Counted from the first letter of the stretch, positions 40,648 through 53,344 are shown. The stretch: DNA of 64,000 nt from Tetmemena sp. SeJ-2015 (GCA_027382625.1 JAJKFJ010021618.1:17898-81897); one strand, 5' to 3'. Made by a program: numbers and translations. The notes: generated by a model not told the origin, from the letters alone.

Positions 40648-43600
40648 TCACAATTGCACTGATTGTCCTTGATAGGAGTTTCTTTTTATATAGGAAATGT
40701 TTATTGATTATTTATGATGCTTTTATTTATATAAATAAATAAGCAATAATGAGAGAGTGTTGGAGTTCATATTTGCAAGTGCTTGATGATTTTCAAATGC
40801 TCCTGAAACTGGAATATTTCTAGCGAACACCATTGGAGACTCGTCGTTGCTTTAATCTAGAATTTCCAACCTCTAACTTTCTCGCTCTTGAAGCGGTTTT
40901 AATATCCTCTCTTTTATTATCATGTCTGTAATTAAAATACTGATAAATGAAGTTTTTTTAATTAATTGGAGACTCAACTAAAGCATTAAATATAATTAGT
41001 GATTAATAATACTTTGATCGTCAAAGCCTGCATCCTTGCACATCATTTAACATTTTTAAATAATTTTAGAGGTGTCGTCTATGTGAGCAGAGAGAGCAAT
41101 TATATATGGTTGATGTTAGAACCCATCTTCATTTGCATCGGAGTAAGATTTGACTTTAAATAAGTCTTAGATTCCATCTACTTCATGACACCGTATCTTT
41201 TTGCAGGCTTCAATTCCTCCCATTCTATTAACTTTAATAAAAAAAGAAAGCTTACATAGGCATACTCAGGTCCAAAATTATCACATCATATTTCTTTTTC
41301 TTTGACTTGTTCACGGCCACTAATCTAAAGCAGATTAAAGCATTAATATTATCCTTACCCATTTTCAGCATCGTCGACAATAAAATTATTTTGCTAGAAG
41401 GCTCTCATAATCATCATTAACTAAAACACCTCATCATTTGCTATTAGAGCAAGGAACTTCTTTTATTTAGTCATTGGACTGAATTAATTTGGAGTTAGTG
41501 AGGACTGAACAATTGGTGTCAAGGCTTAGTACTCTTGCATCTATAAGTTTTAATTGTCTGGACTGCAAGCTGATTCCTAAACCTTAGGCAGGAGTGGAGA
41601 CTCAGCAAAGTTAAAATCTTAACAGAAGTTCATATTTGGGCTCAATCCATCATCATTTTCTATGTCTTGCATATATGGATAAAAATATTCATTAAAGATT
41701 GAAGCTCCTGAATTGCTTGATATTATTCTCTAAAAAAAAGTTATCAGAAACTAATTATAATAAGACTTACCATGCTTCTTTTTCTTTTTCTAATTTTTTC
41801 TATTTTTAGAAACGTGTCGCTTTTTGTTTTATAGGGTATGAGTCTACCCATAGTTAGAGAAGTAACCATTCTCAATACTCACATCGTCAGCTTCTTCCAC
41901 TCTTACTTCAGGCTGCTACTAATAATCTTCCCCTTTTAATTTGCATAGCATTTTCTTAGCCTTATTTTTAGGAACCATGATACATTTATTGATCAAAGTA
42001 ATTACTCTATTTTGAATTAATTATTTCCTATATTTATGTTTTAATAGTCTTAAGAGAGACAATGAAAGTGGTGCCCTTGCCTTTTTCGCTTTCTACTCTT
42101 ACAGAACCACCCATAAGTTCAATCAGGCTTTTGCAGATACTTAAACCCAAGCCCGTCCCTCCGTGATTAACTTCTCTGTGCTCATCTAACCTCTTAAAGT
42201 TAAGAAATAGTTTCTCTAAGTTCTCTTTGGAAATTCCATATCCAGAGTCTATAATTTTAATCTCAAAGCCAATGTAGTACTGGTTCTGCTCGTTACTTAT
42301 CCCCTCTAATTAATTCTTATCAATAATAGGCATGCTCAGACTGCGTGAGCGCTTTTTCTTATACTCTAGCTCATTTGTCTTTAGCTTCTTAATATTTTCT
42401 AAAGCTGCATATTCCTTTGCTTTCTAAAGACGCTGTTTCTCAACCAAATTTATAGCAAAAATATATGCATGCATTGATCTTTTTATTCAAATTTGTCTGG
42501 ACTATTATAGTACCATCCTTTGGAGTAAACTTAATTGAGTTTGACAAGAAATTAAGGAGAATTTGCAGAAGTCTATTTTGGTCACCCCATATTTGCGCAA
42601 AATATTCGAACTTATCCTCCATAAACTCATTCAATTAATTAGAACTTTACTAAAATAGAAAGTAGTCTCATATTTGATTGAGTAAGCTTATATTTGATCT
42701 TTGTGCCTAAATATCTATAGTATCTATAGCTCTTTAAATCAGTTCGTATAAATTGAAAGTAGCCGTTATTAAGATTAAATGAATCATTTTCTAGCTTTGC
42801 TAGATCTAGCAAGTCGTTAATCAAATTAAGCAACATAGTAGAGCCAAAAACTGAGGCCACTAAAAGGCTCTCTGTTTAATTTTTCTTATCCTCATTTATT
42901 ATCACTCCATTGTCTCTGTATTCACTAAGAATCTGCTAATTGATTAAAATTGATCATCAATTAGCTGTTTTCAGCATTAGATTGATGAAAGATGTTTAAA
43001 AAATGAGTTTTAAGATATTAAAAAAATAATTTGAGTTGTCTTATTCAACTTGTTCCTGCTCTTGATTTTCTCTTTAACCCCCATTATTATTGTGATGTTG
43101 AATTTTTTCATTTGATCGTTATGATTTTACCAAACAAAAAAAATTTAGTATGTACTAAGGGATTTCTCTTTTTAAGACTTGCTATTCCTTTAGAAAACCT
43201 CAAGATTTATTTAGGTTCCTTCCTTGCTTTCCCTTCAAGTTTTTGCTTTAAATTTAAGGGTAAATAAAACAATCCTTTTATTTTTATTTCCTCTTTTAAG
43301 TACTTTTGTTTTAATAAAAACTTACCTTTTCACGACTTTGTTTTCTCATTTCATACTTTATAGAAAAGCATTTGCAAATCTCTCTCTAAAAGACATCTTT
43401 TTTTATAGCTGAACTTAAGTTTCATCTCTAGCCGCGATAGTATCAATAAGGTTTTAGAAGGCTATACGATGATAAGGATGAAGTTAAATTATGCGCTAAA
43501 CTTATTTAGAATCCACATAAAATAAATAAGTGGAAAAAGGTTTACTTACAATGGATGTTGAAATCACTATCCTGGTGACACTAAGATAGCGCGGTGGTCC

Positions 43601-46209
43601 TTTTCTAAGCTTCAGTCCTGACTCTCATTTTCTTTAATTAATTTATGAAAATTTTATTTAAAATTACCTTAATATATTCTGCTGTCTCTTGCTCTGTAAT
43701 TCAATTTATTTGTAAATATCAGACTTCAATCATCTAATCATATTCATCCCATATTATTGTGATTGTTGTTATTATTTTGCTAGTTGTTACTTAAGTTAGT
43801 GATATTGGGGCCAAACGACAATAGCTATCTATCTAGATTTCTCTCTATGTTTATTTAACTTGACTATTGCCTCTACCTGCTTGAAAACCTCTAAGATTGT
43901 ATATAGGCATCTTCGTGTAAGGCGAGAACAGTGCTTCTAGGTGCCTCCTCTGGAGAGTTATATATGCAGTTTAAATTCAATGGGATGAAATCAGAAAGCT
44001 AGATAAACCTCCTGTTAGTTTTCATATCTCCAAATCGATTGAAGCACTCTTTGTTTTTGAATGACTTTACCGCATTCCTTGTTGCTATGATTAGATAAAA
44101 CATATCATCTTATAAATATGTCTTCTCTTTCACTAGCTAGAATATCGGTTTCCTCTGCTGAAATAAAAGTCTTATGATTATCCACACCAATAAAGTTATT
44201 TATGGTGTTTCCTTCAAAATAGATGTTAGAAATGTCATCTTCACCCTTCTACTCTTCCATTATGATCAATAATAATTTAACAGAGCGAGTAAATTAAATG
44301 ATGTTAAGTTCATTTGAATTCGAGTGAATGGAGTTTCCTATAGCTTAAAAGCTGAATTAAGCATTTGTATTATTGTTCACAGGAAAGTTCGGCTGAAGAT
44401 TTCTGAAGCCTCTACTCTCCCTTAAACTGGCTCTAGATCCAGCCAAACTTTAAAAGTTTCCAAATTGAGCCTTTGCAGCAGTAGGAACATATAAATCCTT
44501 CTAGGAGGATCTAATGTTTCTTAAATTCGACAATTATCTATCATTATTAAAAATATAAGCAATAATTATTTGCTGCTCTTTTCTTTCTAGCTTCTCTAGC
44601 TTAAATATTTAGCAAAGTCATTACTTCCTTGAGAGCCATATTTATGGTGTTAGTTGGATTTTTCATGTCATGAATGACCATATTCAGAAAGATCTTCTAG
44701 TTAATCAGCTAAAATTACAACAATAGCATTTAATACACTATCTATTATACTTTTCTAGTTGTTGAATTTTAGCTCTCAGACTTTACCTGCTAATTTAAAA
44801 CGCGAGCAAATTAAACTTGATATTTGTGATGAGGAAAATGTCTTGAATGATTTTTGCTTGCTATTCAAAATATGGCCGCCATGTTCTTGCGTTAGGGATT
44901 ACTTAAATGGAGATCTTCTATGATCTTAAATATGGTAGTTTATTTGATTTGGTCCCAAAGTTTTTGAGGTTTCACCTCCCAGTGGCAATTAGCAGAAATG
45001 CTAATGTCGAGAAAGTGAATATATCTGTAAGCTATTTTAAGGTTGTATTTCTTGCCTGCTCTCAGCTTTAATGAGATCACTCCCTCCTATTTATGGACTA
45101 GCTTATATTTATTATCCTCTCCTCGGGTCTGAGTTTAAGCTATTTTGAAAAAACATTTGCTGCTAATTTGAGTAAGATTTTGGGTACTCATCACTTCTCT
45201 TGTGAATCTTCATAGCCATCATTTGAGAAGTGGAAGTGTAAGCTTGCTGCTGCTGTTGTGGGGAATTGACTTAAGGAGGGCCTATCATATTTTAGCTTGA
45301 GAGGAAGGATTAGAAATTGTCAAGAGATAAATGCTAATCTTTGGCAAAACTATGGAGATTATTTCCACTCTAAATTTTACTCCTTTAGATGGAGGCGATG
45401 GCATCTGGGTTGATTGAAGAGACTTATTAGACAATTTAGGCAGCTGAGTTTGAGTGGGGCAAAATGTAGTCAGGGTGCTGCATTTATAATTGACTTAATT
45501 GATTTTCAGCGAACTTCATTTTAATTTTGACAGATTCTATTAAAATAAGAGAATATGCTTTTAATCTCTCATGATTTCGTGAATGGGGTCTCTCTCCTCA
45601 GTTCCCACTCTGTTCGTATAAATATCCCCATTTGTAGCAACTCCAGGATTTCCTACTATATTCAACAAAATTAAATTAAAAATTTAATTAAAAATATAAG
45701 AACACAGAAGGCTTATCTTAATAAAATATAATGCTGTCCAAAATTATATAAAAAGTACTTAAAGTTTACAAATTTTAGCGTTCAAGCTTTTTTTCAATAA
45801 AACTAAATTTTAATAATTTATACTTTGGAATTGGTTCTTTTGATAAAAAATACTTCAACTAAATTTTCTAATATTTTTGGCGTGTAACTAATAAATTTAG
45901 ACTTGCTATTTTATAATTATGTTTTATAAAACAGATAATTATTGAAAGATTTAAATTACAGTAAATTATGACATGCTAATATTTAGGATTTTATAATTTT
46001 TTTCAAATATATAGAAATATTGGGAATTCCATAGCTGAAGCCTCCTTAGCTACTGAAGTTATTAGTTCCATGATTAGCTAGACTGCTCTATCTAACTAGA
46101 TTTGAGGTTGCTGGTGATTGGAACGATTGAATGGCTGAGGCTGCTCCCGCAGAAGCGTTTATTTGATTAGTAGATTCTCCAGCACCACTAAGGTTTTTAT
46201 TAGGAGACA
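40648..46209 (-). CDS. Hybrid histidine kinase (HisKA + HATPase + receiver)
   Basis: N-terminal Ser/Asn/Ala-rich start MSPNKNLSGAGESTNQINAS (46209; start uncertain). H-box MVIHDMKNPTNTINMAL, with the phospho-accepting His codon at 44672-44670. Second dimer helix LLNLINDLLDLAKLEND at 42790-42830. HATPase: N box NFLSNSIKFTPKDG (42510-42560), G1 DSGYGISKENLEKLF (42205-42250), G2 HGGTGLGLSICKSLIELMGG (42100-42165). C-terminal receiver: YDVIILDLSMPM (phospho-Asp, near 41280), intron, GGIEACKKIRCHE and YIIALSAH (41090-41230). So it is a phosphorelay sensor with its own receiver; the sensory input is not recognised. The 1.8 kb between H-box and second helix stays open on - in part (Gln-rich) and probably contains IESs or introns; part of the gene may be scrambled. 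The 3' TGA at 40648 is a best guess. Confidence 0.82.
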
Positions 46210-46992
46210 TGGATGGTGTCTACTCCAAATATAACCTAGGGCTAGTCGAAGAGCATGACTACAGGTCTTTAAATGTTACTTAATTATGAAGATTAATCTC
46301 TTGCAGGTCGATTCAAATTAAATATAGATGTTGCTCAAAGTCAACTCCTCATTTTATAAATTTGGTCGCTGGAAATTGTTGACAACGCTCTGCCTTTTTT
46401 AATACTTATTCATCAAACAATATTTAAAATGAGTTATCTAAATTCAAATTTATTTTATAATAACTTTGGCAGTGTCTTGCTTTTTAATGAGCTAAAGCTT
46501 ACTGCAATTATACAAAAAATCATATCAATATTTTAGATTAAAATCATTTAAATATTTTTAACTGTTATTTATTTTCTTAATTACATTTTTTAACTTAATA
46601 CTTGGCTTGTTTCAAAAATTAATAACTTGAAATTCTGTAAGAACAAATTTTAGAATAAACAGTCATTTAACATAATTGGTGCAAATTTAGAATCAAATCA
46701 CGAAAACCCAGAATCTAAATATGGTAAAGATTGAAGCATTTTAAGTCAGTATGAAGCATTTATTTGTAAATAAATTTAGAATTTTCTAAAATAGCTATAT
46801 TTATTTTGATTTGTTCTATATTTCACTCCTCTGGGAGTGTCTCTGAGTTTTTCTTAATTTGGAGTTAAGCATTATAGCAAAGTACCAATTTCAAGACTTG
46901 AAGGAAAACATTTAGCTTAATATTGTCTAGAACTGAAGCTAAATAAATGAGAGAGGGGCTCTCATTGGGTGAAGATATTTATTAATGAGCAA
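46210..46992. other. AT-rich stretch without gene
   Basis: No supported coding or RNA feature; upstream of the histidine kinase. Confidence 0.5.
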
Positions 46993-47252
46993 ATGTCGTC
47001 TTCTTCCACACCATAATCACTGTTTCAACCCCTATAATAATCCACGAATAATAAATGCACTCTAAAGCAACTAAAAATCTTTATTTAATGAATGCTCAGC
47101 CACTTGAGACTGTTTTGAGCATGAATTAGCCTGAGCGCTTCCACAATAACCAATTAAAGGAGCTACTAAATATTGATATTAGCCTCTAAAGGCTCTTCAA
47201 GAGACCGGCTGAAGGAAAGAGATCAGCTATCTGCGAGTATATCTGGGGCTGA
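46993..47252 (+). CDS. Orphan short coding segment
   Basis: Starts MSSSSTPQSLFQPLQQSTNN and, after a one-base break near 47080, continues MNAQPLETVLSMNQPERFHN…LFKRPAEGKRSAICEYIWG before TGA 47250-47252. Base composition is richer than the flanks and in-frame TAA/TAG fit Gln. No family recognised. It may be a small gene or one MDS of a gene assembled elsewhere. Confidence 0.3.
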
Positions 47253-47754
47253 GCCCAGTTTACTAACTTTGAATTGTTTTTACTGGTAGGACGACATTTC
47301 ACTAATTCTTTCCTTCTCTCTTAAATTATCACTCTCTTGCTATTAATTAATCTTCCTAATAAAAATCTAGATTAGAATTTATATATCAAGAATGCTTTTT
47401 CTCACTTTTTACTCATTCATTTATCGTTTTACTTATTCTCGTAAGCTTATAATATAAAATTGCTTTAGTCTTAATTTCTAGTGTGCTCATTTTATAAATA
47501 TGATTTTTAAATGTATTTAAATATATTTCAAAATTTTAAATTATGAATTAAGTTACTCCTAAATTTAGTAAGATTAATTAATTTCTAATAAAATAGCTAG
47601 CAATGAAAATGGAATTTATATAAGAACTGTAATACAATCTAATGCATTTATAAAAAGATATTGAAAATTGAAAATTGGCAATATTTAGTAATTTAATATA
47701 TTCCTAAGAAGTGCTATAGAAAACATTAATTTACTAAATACAAGCAAACTTCCT

Positions 47755-50700
47755 TCAGTCCTCATCTTCCTGATCACTGTCTGATTCATTATTTATTGCT
47801 CCATAATTTGGCGGCGCAGCATCATTATCATAACCTATATTTACTACTTAATCCTCTGCTTCTCCACTTAAATAAAGACAACAATATTACATCTAAAATT
47901 GTTGAAATCATCATCTTAAACATCGTTCTTTAATTAAACATAAACTCTATATTTTTCAAAGCCCAGGATAATTAAAGTAAAATAAGGATTAGCTAGGTCC
48001 AGCCGCACTAGACGAGGCCTGTTCATCATCTCCGTTATAAATCATCACCACATCATTTTTAAAGAAACTTGAGCTTTCCTCATCTTTATTAGACTTGACA
48101 TTTGATGCTTTGAGCAGAGTTGCTTCTAAAGACTCAGTCCTCTATGTGAGCTTCGTCATCATCTCAGGATCATTTATGAACTAAGTAAGAGCTTTGTAAT
48201 CAATACTCTCATTACCGATATCGGAGAATAGATCTTTTCGGTAAAAGTAGACTACGTAGGCTCCATCTTAAACTTCATCCTCAGAGAGTGAACTAACCGA
48301 GGAGTCATTGAAATAGTACCACTTTTTGTCGTGGGCATTTTTTGTGGCTGCAGTGTAATGGCCGCCTCCCAAAGATCCATAATGCTTGCTTACAGCAAAG
48401 CAATCATAAATCAGGGAACCTTCGGCTTAAATAATAAATCAAACTTTCATTTACTCGCATACAACGTATTAGGAGAGATCAAAATTTTCCAAGGGGAAGG
48501 TGATGTGATCCTCGAGCTTTTCCTTAAAGTAGCTGTTATGAGACTTGAATCTCTGTAGACACATTATCAAAATTGGTGGAGTCCTGTAGATTTCTATCTT
48601 CTTAGTTGCTTCTACATGATCCTTGCAGACATTGCAGTACCATGCATTTTCTTTGTCTAATTTTTCTGTTATCCTCATATATTCTAGACAGTCTATAATA
48701 CTTTAGTTCTTGAGAATTCTCTTCTTTTTCTTTCTTCCATACGAGTCATACTCAACTCTCTCATCCTCTTTCTTTGCTCGTGGGTGGCTATCAAATGATA
48801 GTAGCTTGCCTTTTATACCATTTACATCACCCTTTATTATTAATTAAGTATTTTAATTAAGATAACTTAAAACGAACTAATAGGAAGTGATTGTCATTAA
48901 TTTGCGTTATTACAAATATAATCAATTCTTATTCTAAATGTAATCTTCAAAGACGCGACAAATGCGGAAGCTGAAATTCCAGGATTTCGACCCTACTTAT
49001 TCTTCCCTCCTCGCACAGCAGTTTTCGCATTTGCACATTCCGGATATAAACCTCATACCCTACTTGGAGAGTAGGCTCCCTCAGATTAAATCGAAGGCTA
49101 TCAAGAAAGCAAGGCCATTCAGGCTGAGAGTTCGGTAGGTAATATCCTACGAGCAACAGCTCTCTGCAGTTTATCTAAGATATGGATCTCTCTCTTCGGA
49201 CAAGCATCGCAAGCTTACCTAACCTGCAGTTGCAAATATTCTTGGACTCCGCACAGGCGCGGTTAATATGATAATTCAGCGTTGGCGCAAGAATAACTAC
49301 ACGGTTGTGGTCAACAAGAGTAAGAGAGGACGCTGGCCTCTTCTCCCCCGGAGACCGAGCAGCGAGTCACATCCATTAAGGTCCTCAAAGAAACAGCCCA
49401 TCTCAACCTGGAACAGTCTGCCCTACCTCCACCCCCAAATAATACCATTTCTTTCAACTTTCGGGGTAAGATAAAATGTACAACGCAAGGAGTTAAGTAC
49501 CGCGCTGCTTGGGTACGCTTAACAAAAGAAAAGGGGGGGGAGGGGAAGGGGGGAACGGGAGGCTCAGGAGAGGCAGCAGGATTTCTCCAAGCGAGTGACC
49601 CGGTGGATCTACGAGGACCGTCACTTGGTCTAGACGAGTTGACCTTCAACGCGTGGCAGTCTCCCTAACGAAGCTGGCTCAAGGAGCACATGAAAGTTCA
49701 TATTCCCAGTACTCGCGGCAAGTCTATGACTGTTATCGGAGCTATCAGCGAGACTGGAGGCCTCCTGCACTCCAAGACCATCGTTAGCAGCAACAACCTC
49801 GTGCACTTCCTCGCATTCCTCACCGAACTCGCTCCGCGCCTCACACTAGGGAGCGCTCTGGTCCGTGCCCAAGCAAGACTGGAGGAAGGCCACGGTCTCC
49901 CAGCTAACTAATACTGACATCCCTACCGCTCCCAAGCACATACTTAAGTTATAGCTATCGCTCGCTCACACTACCAGACGTTGCTCTCATCGCTTCGTGG
50001 CCACTCGGTCTGATCACCGTATGGCCTTCCCTTTGACAGGTGTTCTCTCCTTGGTCGCCGGCTGCTGCTGTGTGAATGCTAACTTCTCGCTGAACTTCGC
50101 CTTGCTCTGCCTCCGCATTTCCATTTCCACCTTTTCCTTCTCGATCTGATTTTCGATCTTGTTCCGAGCCTTTAGGTGTACTTTAAATGGCGTTCCCTTT
50201 TTTAAGGAAACCCACCTCGACCCTTTCCCCGCTTTGCGTTGTGGGAAACCCTCCAAAAGGGAGGGGGCCCAAATTTAATGGGGCATAATTTTGTCCCCTC
50301 TCGTACCTTTTGGGGGACATAATCTTTCGCGAAATTTCATCTTTCGGGGAATGCGTGGGGAGAAGAGCCAGGATCCATCTTTTGTGGGCATGTGAGACTT
50401 GTCTATGCCAAGATTCTTGTTCAGCTTTTCAGCGACTGCCTGCAGCTTCTTAACAAGTTCATCCATAGTTGGTGGTCTGGGGCAGGGAAGAAGTCTGATC
50501 TCTCGATAGTGAGGACACCATGTAGAGCCATTGTTTTAGTTATGATGTAGTTTCGGGTGCCCCGAGTTTGCCCTTTATACAGGACAAAAAAGAACGGGTT
50601 TCCTAAAAAGGAGCCCCCCCATAGAGACCTACTTCGAGTTTAAAACATTTCGCGATTTGGGGTCGATATTTCGTCTTGGAGGTCAAACCATTTCAGAGGT

Positions 50701-51500
50701 AAAGATTAAATATTATAAAAGATTGGGTTTTGTATCCCAATTATAAAGCAGAAGATATTTCTAATCATTATTCCACTTACACAATTAACTTCGATCACTT
50801 CCTATAAGATTATATCAAATTCGCTAAAAATATATTTCACTAATACCCTGTTGATGAAGAGAAATTCGAAAGACACAATTTTGAGTCTTCCACGCTTATC
50901 TTCTTTCTCTGCTTTCTTCCTATTTTAAAAATTAAAAAAGCATCTTAAAATCCTTTCAGCCTCCTCTTGATCATCCATTTCTTGATCAGACTGAACATTG
51001 TTTCCCTTCCATTTAGACCACTTCCCAGAGCTGCCATTAAATTGACTTGAGCTTCCATACTCGTCATTATCATCATCCGAATCTTATAGTCTTGAGAACT
51101 CATTTTAGTTCATGAAGAGGTTGAAGTTATTTTTGAACTTCGTTTTGTGAGCTATTCCGTCTATAAAGTCCTGCAATGACTTGGTTTTGCTAATTGGAAT
51201 AGGGCAGTTCTCACATCTGACTTGGCAATTTCTGCAAGGAGGTGCATAGTACTTTCTCGCTTTAAATATTAGCTAAAGTTTATAAAAGAGATGCTCTTGG
51301 ATTGACCAGATTTAGAACCATCGGGTGGTTGGTCATATCTTGGGCTAAAAGATCTATGTCAAACTCCTCTTAATCACTCCCCAATTTTGAGGATAAGGTG
51401 CCAAAGTTGGTTTCAAAATTACTTATTTCCTTTTAAAAATCAAATTTAGTCTTGCTCTTCCCCCTTTTAACCTGTTGATTGTGACGCACAAGTTAAACAA
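47755..51500 (-). CDS. Ubiquitin-specific protease, 3' half, interrupted by a transposon
   Basis: Continues the USP gene of 34638-37416 on the other strand. From the pointer at 51500: [19 protein letters not shown], an acidic linker, then a knuckle-like [20 protein letters not shown] (51180-51260) and an Asp/Ser-rich stretch to about 50800. The transposon at 48883-50802 intervenes. Then [20 protein letters not shown], the second USP zinc-knuckle half [13 protein letters not shown] (48600-48650), [12 protein letters not shown], and the His box [17 protein letters not shown] (48330-48400) followed by [17 protein letters not shown] and AYVVYFYRK. The acidic tail ends SDSDQEDED at TGA 47755-47757. 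With the Cys box in the other half, this completes the catalytic Cys/His/Asn set. Confidence 0.88.
48881..48891 (+). repeat. Left terminal inverted repeat with TA
   Basis: TAGGAAGTGAT; matches the reverse complement of 50794-50804 over 11 bp, and 14 of 15 when flanks are included. Weaker similarity continues inward (ATTAATT/GTTAATT). Confidence 0.6.
48938..49950 (+). CDS. Tc1/mariner (IS630-type) transposase, frame-broken
   Basis: Starts [20 protein letters not shown] (48938). A helix-turn-helix region reads [20 protein letters not shown] and [17 protein letters not shown] (49205-49310), then, one base off, [20 protein letters not shown] (49350-49420), then [18 protein letters not shown] (49580-49630) and the first catalytic-Asp block [13 protein letters not shown] (49630-49665), followed by [18 protein letters not shown] and FLAFLTEL (49705-49835). 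TAA is used as Gln in QPAV and in SPQRSW, so the gene is adapted to this code. At least three one-base breaks occur, two beside C or G runs; they could be errors or real decay. The second Asp and the Glu of the DDE triad are not clear after 49,850. Confidence 0.75.
49531..49560 (+). other. G-run tract in the transposon
   Basis: Contains runs of nine, four and six G separated by one or two bases, able in principle to form a G-quadruplex. It coincides with a frame break in the transposase, so run lengths may be misread. Confidence 0.55.
50014..50466 (-). CDS. Second ORF of the transposon, unrecognised
   Basis: Two adjoining minus-strand open frames: [20 protein letters not shown]… (50466-50275) and, after one break at G/C runs near 50260, [18 protein letters not shown]…[20 protein letters not shown] (50256-50014). 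Lys/Glu-rich with likely coiled-coil helices. No domain recognised. Codon use is GC-rich, like the transposase. Confidence 0.45.
50794..50804 (-). repeat. Right terminal inverted repeat with TA
   Basis: ATCACTTCCTA, the inverted partner of 48881-48891. Confidence 0.6.
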
Positions 51501-52344
51501 TATCTAATTTTTTTAAAAGTTTTAAAAATAATTTAAATTACATATTTAAAGTTTTTAAACTTATAAAATTAGGATATAATTTTTATATTCTTAAGAATTG
51601 CTAACACCTATTTATATAATTTATTTTAAAGATCTTAAATAAAAATCTATTAAAGAAGAAATAAATATTTTACTTATTTTAAATATAAAAGTATTTAAAT
51701 TCAGATTGTTAAAAAAAGATTTTGAGTCATATAAAACATATGAAATTTTAAAATATAATATTTTTAATAAATTATTTGAGCATTAGTTTTGAATAAAATT
51801 GAAAGTGACGATACCTTTTACATATCAATATATAAGAACTGGATTAAAATATAGTTTTCTCGTAGTTTTTCTTTCAGCAAACCTGAAAAAATATATTCCA
51901 TAATGAAAGTATATAACTCAAAAATGTGATTTTTATTAAAATTAATGAATTATTTTTTATCCTATTCAATAAATTTAAAAACTATTAACTCATAAAAAGC
52001 CTAAGTAAATAGATGAATACATAAAAATGCCTAAGATTCTTACAAGAATACAAATTCACATTATATAATTAAATAAATTTTAAAATCTTTTTTTTAAAAA
52101 AAATCATAAAATATTATTTTATCGGCAAATAAAGATTATATTTATATTTTTCATAATATTTTTTTTTATGTTCTAAATTAAATTTAAAAATGGGATTAAA
52201 CATATATTACAATTTTCAAGAGATCATAAGAACTATGATTTACATCAAAAATCTTTAAATTCAATTTGTTTGAATTAAAAATAAAATTTGCAAATATAGA
52301 GAAATAAAGCAATTATCCTTGATAAGTTTGATTATTTTTAAAAG
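51501..52344. other. Very AT-rich non-coding stretch
   Basis: No gene seen. Poly-A/T-rich spacer between the USP 3' block and the next minus-strand gene. Confidence 0.55.
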
Positions 52345-53344
52345 TCATTACTCATCTGCTTTACTTTTGGAAAAGCAAAGGCAATTAAAGCAACTTTAGC
52401 TTTTCTAGTTTTGCCTTCCCTCTCGATATTTGATGACAACGAATAGAATGAAGTAGACTAGTCCGATAAAGCTCTCAGAGTAAAAAAGCGACTGACTGTA
52501 TTCTAATTGCTTGAGTGATCTCTGAATATCGTTTGTAATAGCTATTGTTGAAATTAGCAGACAGTAAATCACAAAAATTGTTGTAGCTATTGTCAAGTAA
52601 ACTTTCCGACAAGCCACCGTAATATTCTAACGCCTCGAAGTCAACTTAATGCACAACGCGTAAATTAGCAAAACAATAAACCCTCCCAGATCAAAAGAGG
52701 CCATTAATATTAGGTTTATATCTCTGCTCGGAAGGATATGAGCGCTGAACAAAAACGATATTGAAGCTAACACTGCGTATATTGAAATATAAAATATAAT
52801 ATGCATGCTAAATAATTATTGTGCTCTGTTGCAATCTCTCAGCTAAAAATTCAAAGACAACTCGAATTCCAATTATCGTGAACCTGATAGTTATAGCAAG
52901 GCCTAAATTCACCCATTTTACAAAAATCAGATCCTCTTAAACTTCCATCACAAGAAAAACTGAGTATATTACGAGGTAAAGTGTGAATAAAATATCCAGT
53001 AACAATGATAGTAAGAATATACATCACTAAATAAAGTTAAGAATAGGAATAGTTGAATACCTTTTTAAAGTTTTCACCTTAAGACATCCTTCTTATTCGG
53101 TATATTTTATTTATTTTGAAGCTTTGTAAGTTACACTTTAGATTTAAACAAAATATTTTAAGTTCATCATGTTGTTATCTGCTTTGCTAACTTCTGCTGT
53201 TTAATCGTTCTAGTTGATATTTATGGTTTCTTGTCTTCTTATTGGGCCAGGGATCACTTCAAAATTTTCCTTGTCTACAATTTAAAAAGGTTGGCGAAAA
53301 GTTGCAGGCCTGACATCCGCTTACTGCTCAACATTATTATTCAT
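52345..53344 (-). CDS. Multi-pass membrane protein, unrecognised
   Basis: Starts MNNNVEQQADVRPATFRQPF (53344). A soluble N-terminus includes YKASKQIKYTEQEGCLKVKT, then membrane helices FLLSLLLDILFTLYLVIYSVF (52950-53010), LGLAITIRFTIIGIRVVFEF, IIFYISIYAVLASISFLFSA, FDLGGFIVLLIYALCI, YLTIATTIFVIYCLLISTIA and ESFIGLVYFILFVVIKY. The tail is Cys/Ser/Lys-rich (SCFNCLCFSKSKADE) and could be acylated; TGA is 52345-52347. About six helices. An intron begins near 53058 and one frame break lies near 52800. Family unknown. Confidence 0.65.

Larger units (their letters stand above)
48883..50802 (+). mobile_element. Tc1/mariner-like DNA transposon, GC-rich, inserted in the USP gene
   Basis: A 1.92-kb island whose core (about 48,950-50,690) is much richer in GC than the rest of the window. 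It carries a Tc1/mariner-type transposase on + and a second open frame on -. At its edges TAGGAAGTGAT (48881-48891) is repeated in inverted form (50794-50804), giving a GGAAGTGAT…ATCACTTCC element flanked by TA on both sides, the target used by this superfamily. Dropping everything between the two TA copies, keeping one TA, joins the USP frame as …DIILYQFVLSYLNQ…KGDVNGIKG. The exact ends are inferred from short repeats. Confidence 0.7.

Noticed and set aside
43031..43412. Plus-strand hydrophobic open frames
   Set aside because: No domain; lie opposite a minus-strand stretch open in the ciliate code and inside the histidine kinase locus.
48947..49156. Minus-strand open frame ([14 protein letters not shown]…) beside the USP 3' half
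   Set aside because: It is the shadow of the transposase N-terminus on +, which has the family helix-turn-helix; it has no USP similarity.
49311..49649. Minus-strand Pro-rich open frame in the GC-rich island
   Set aside because: Antisense to the transposase; Pro content comes from the G runs on the other strand.
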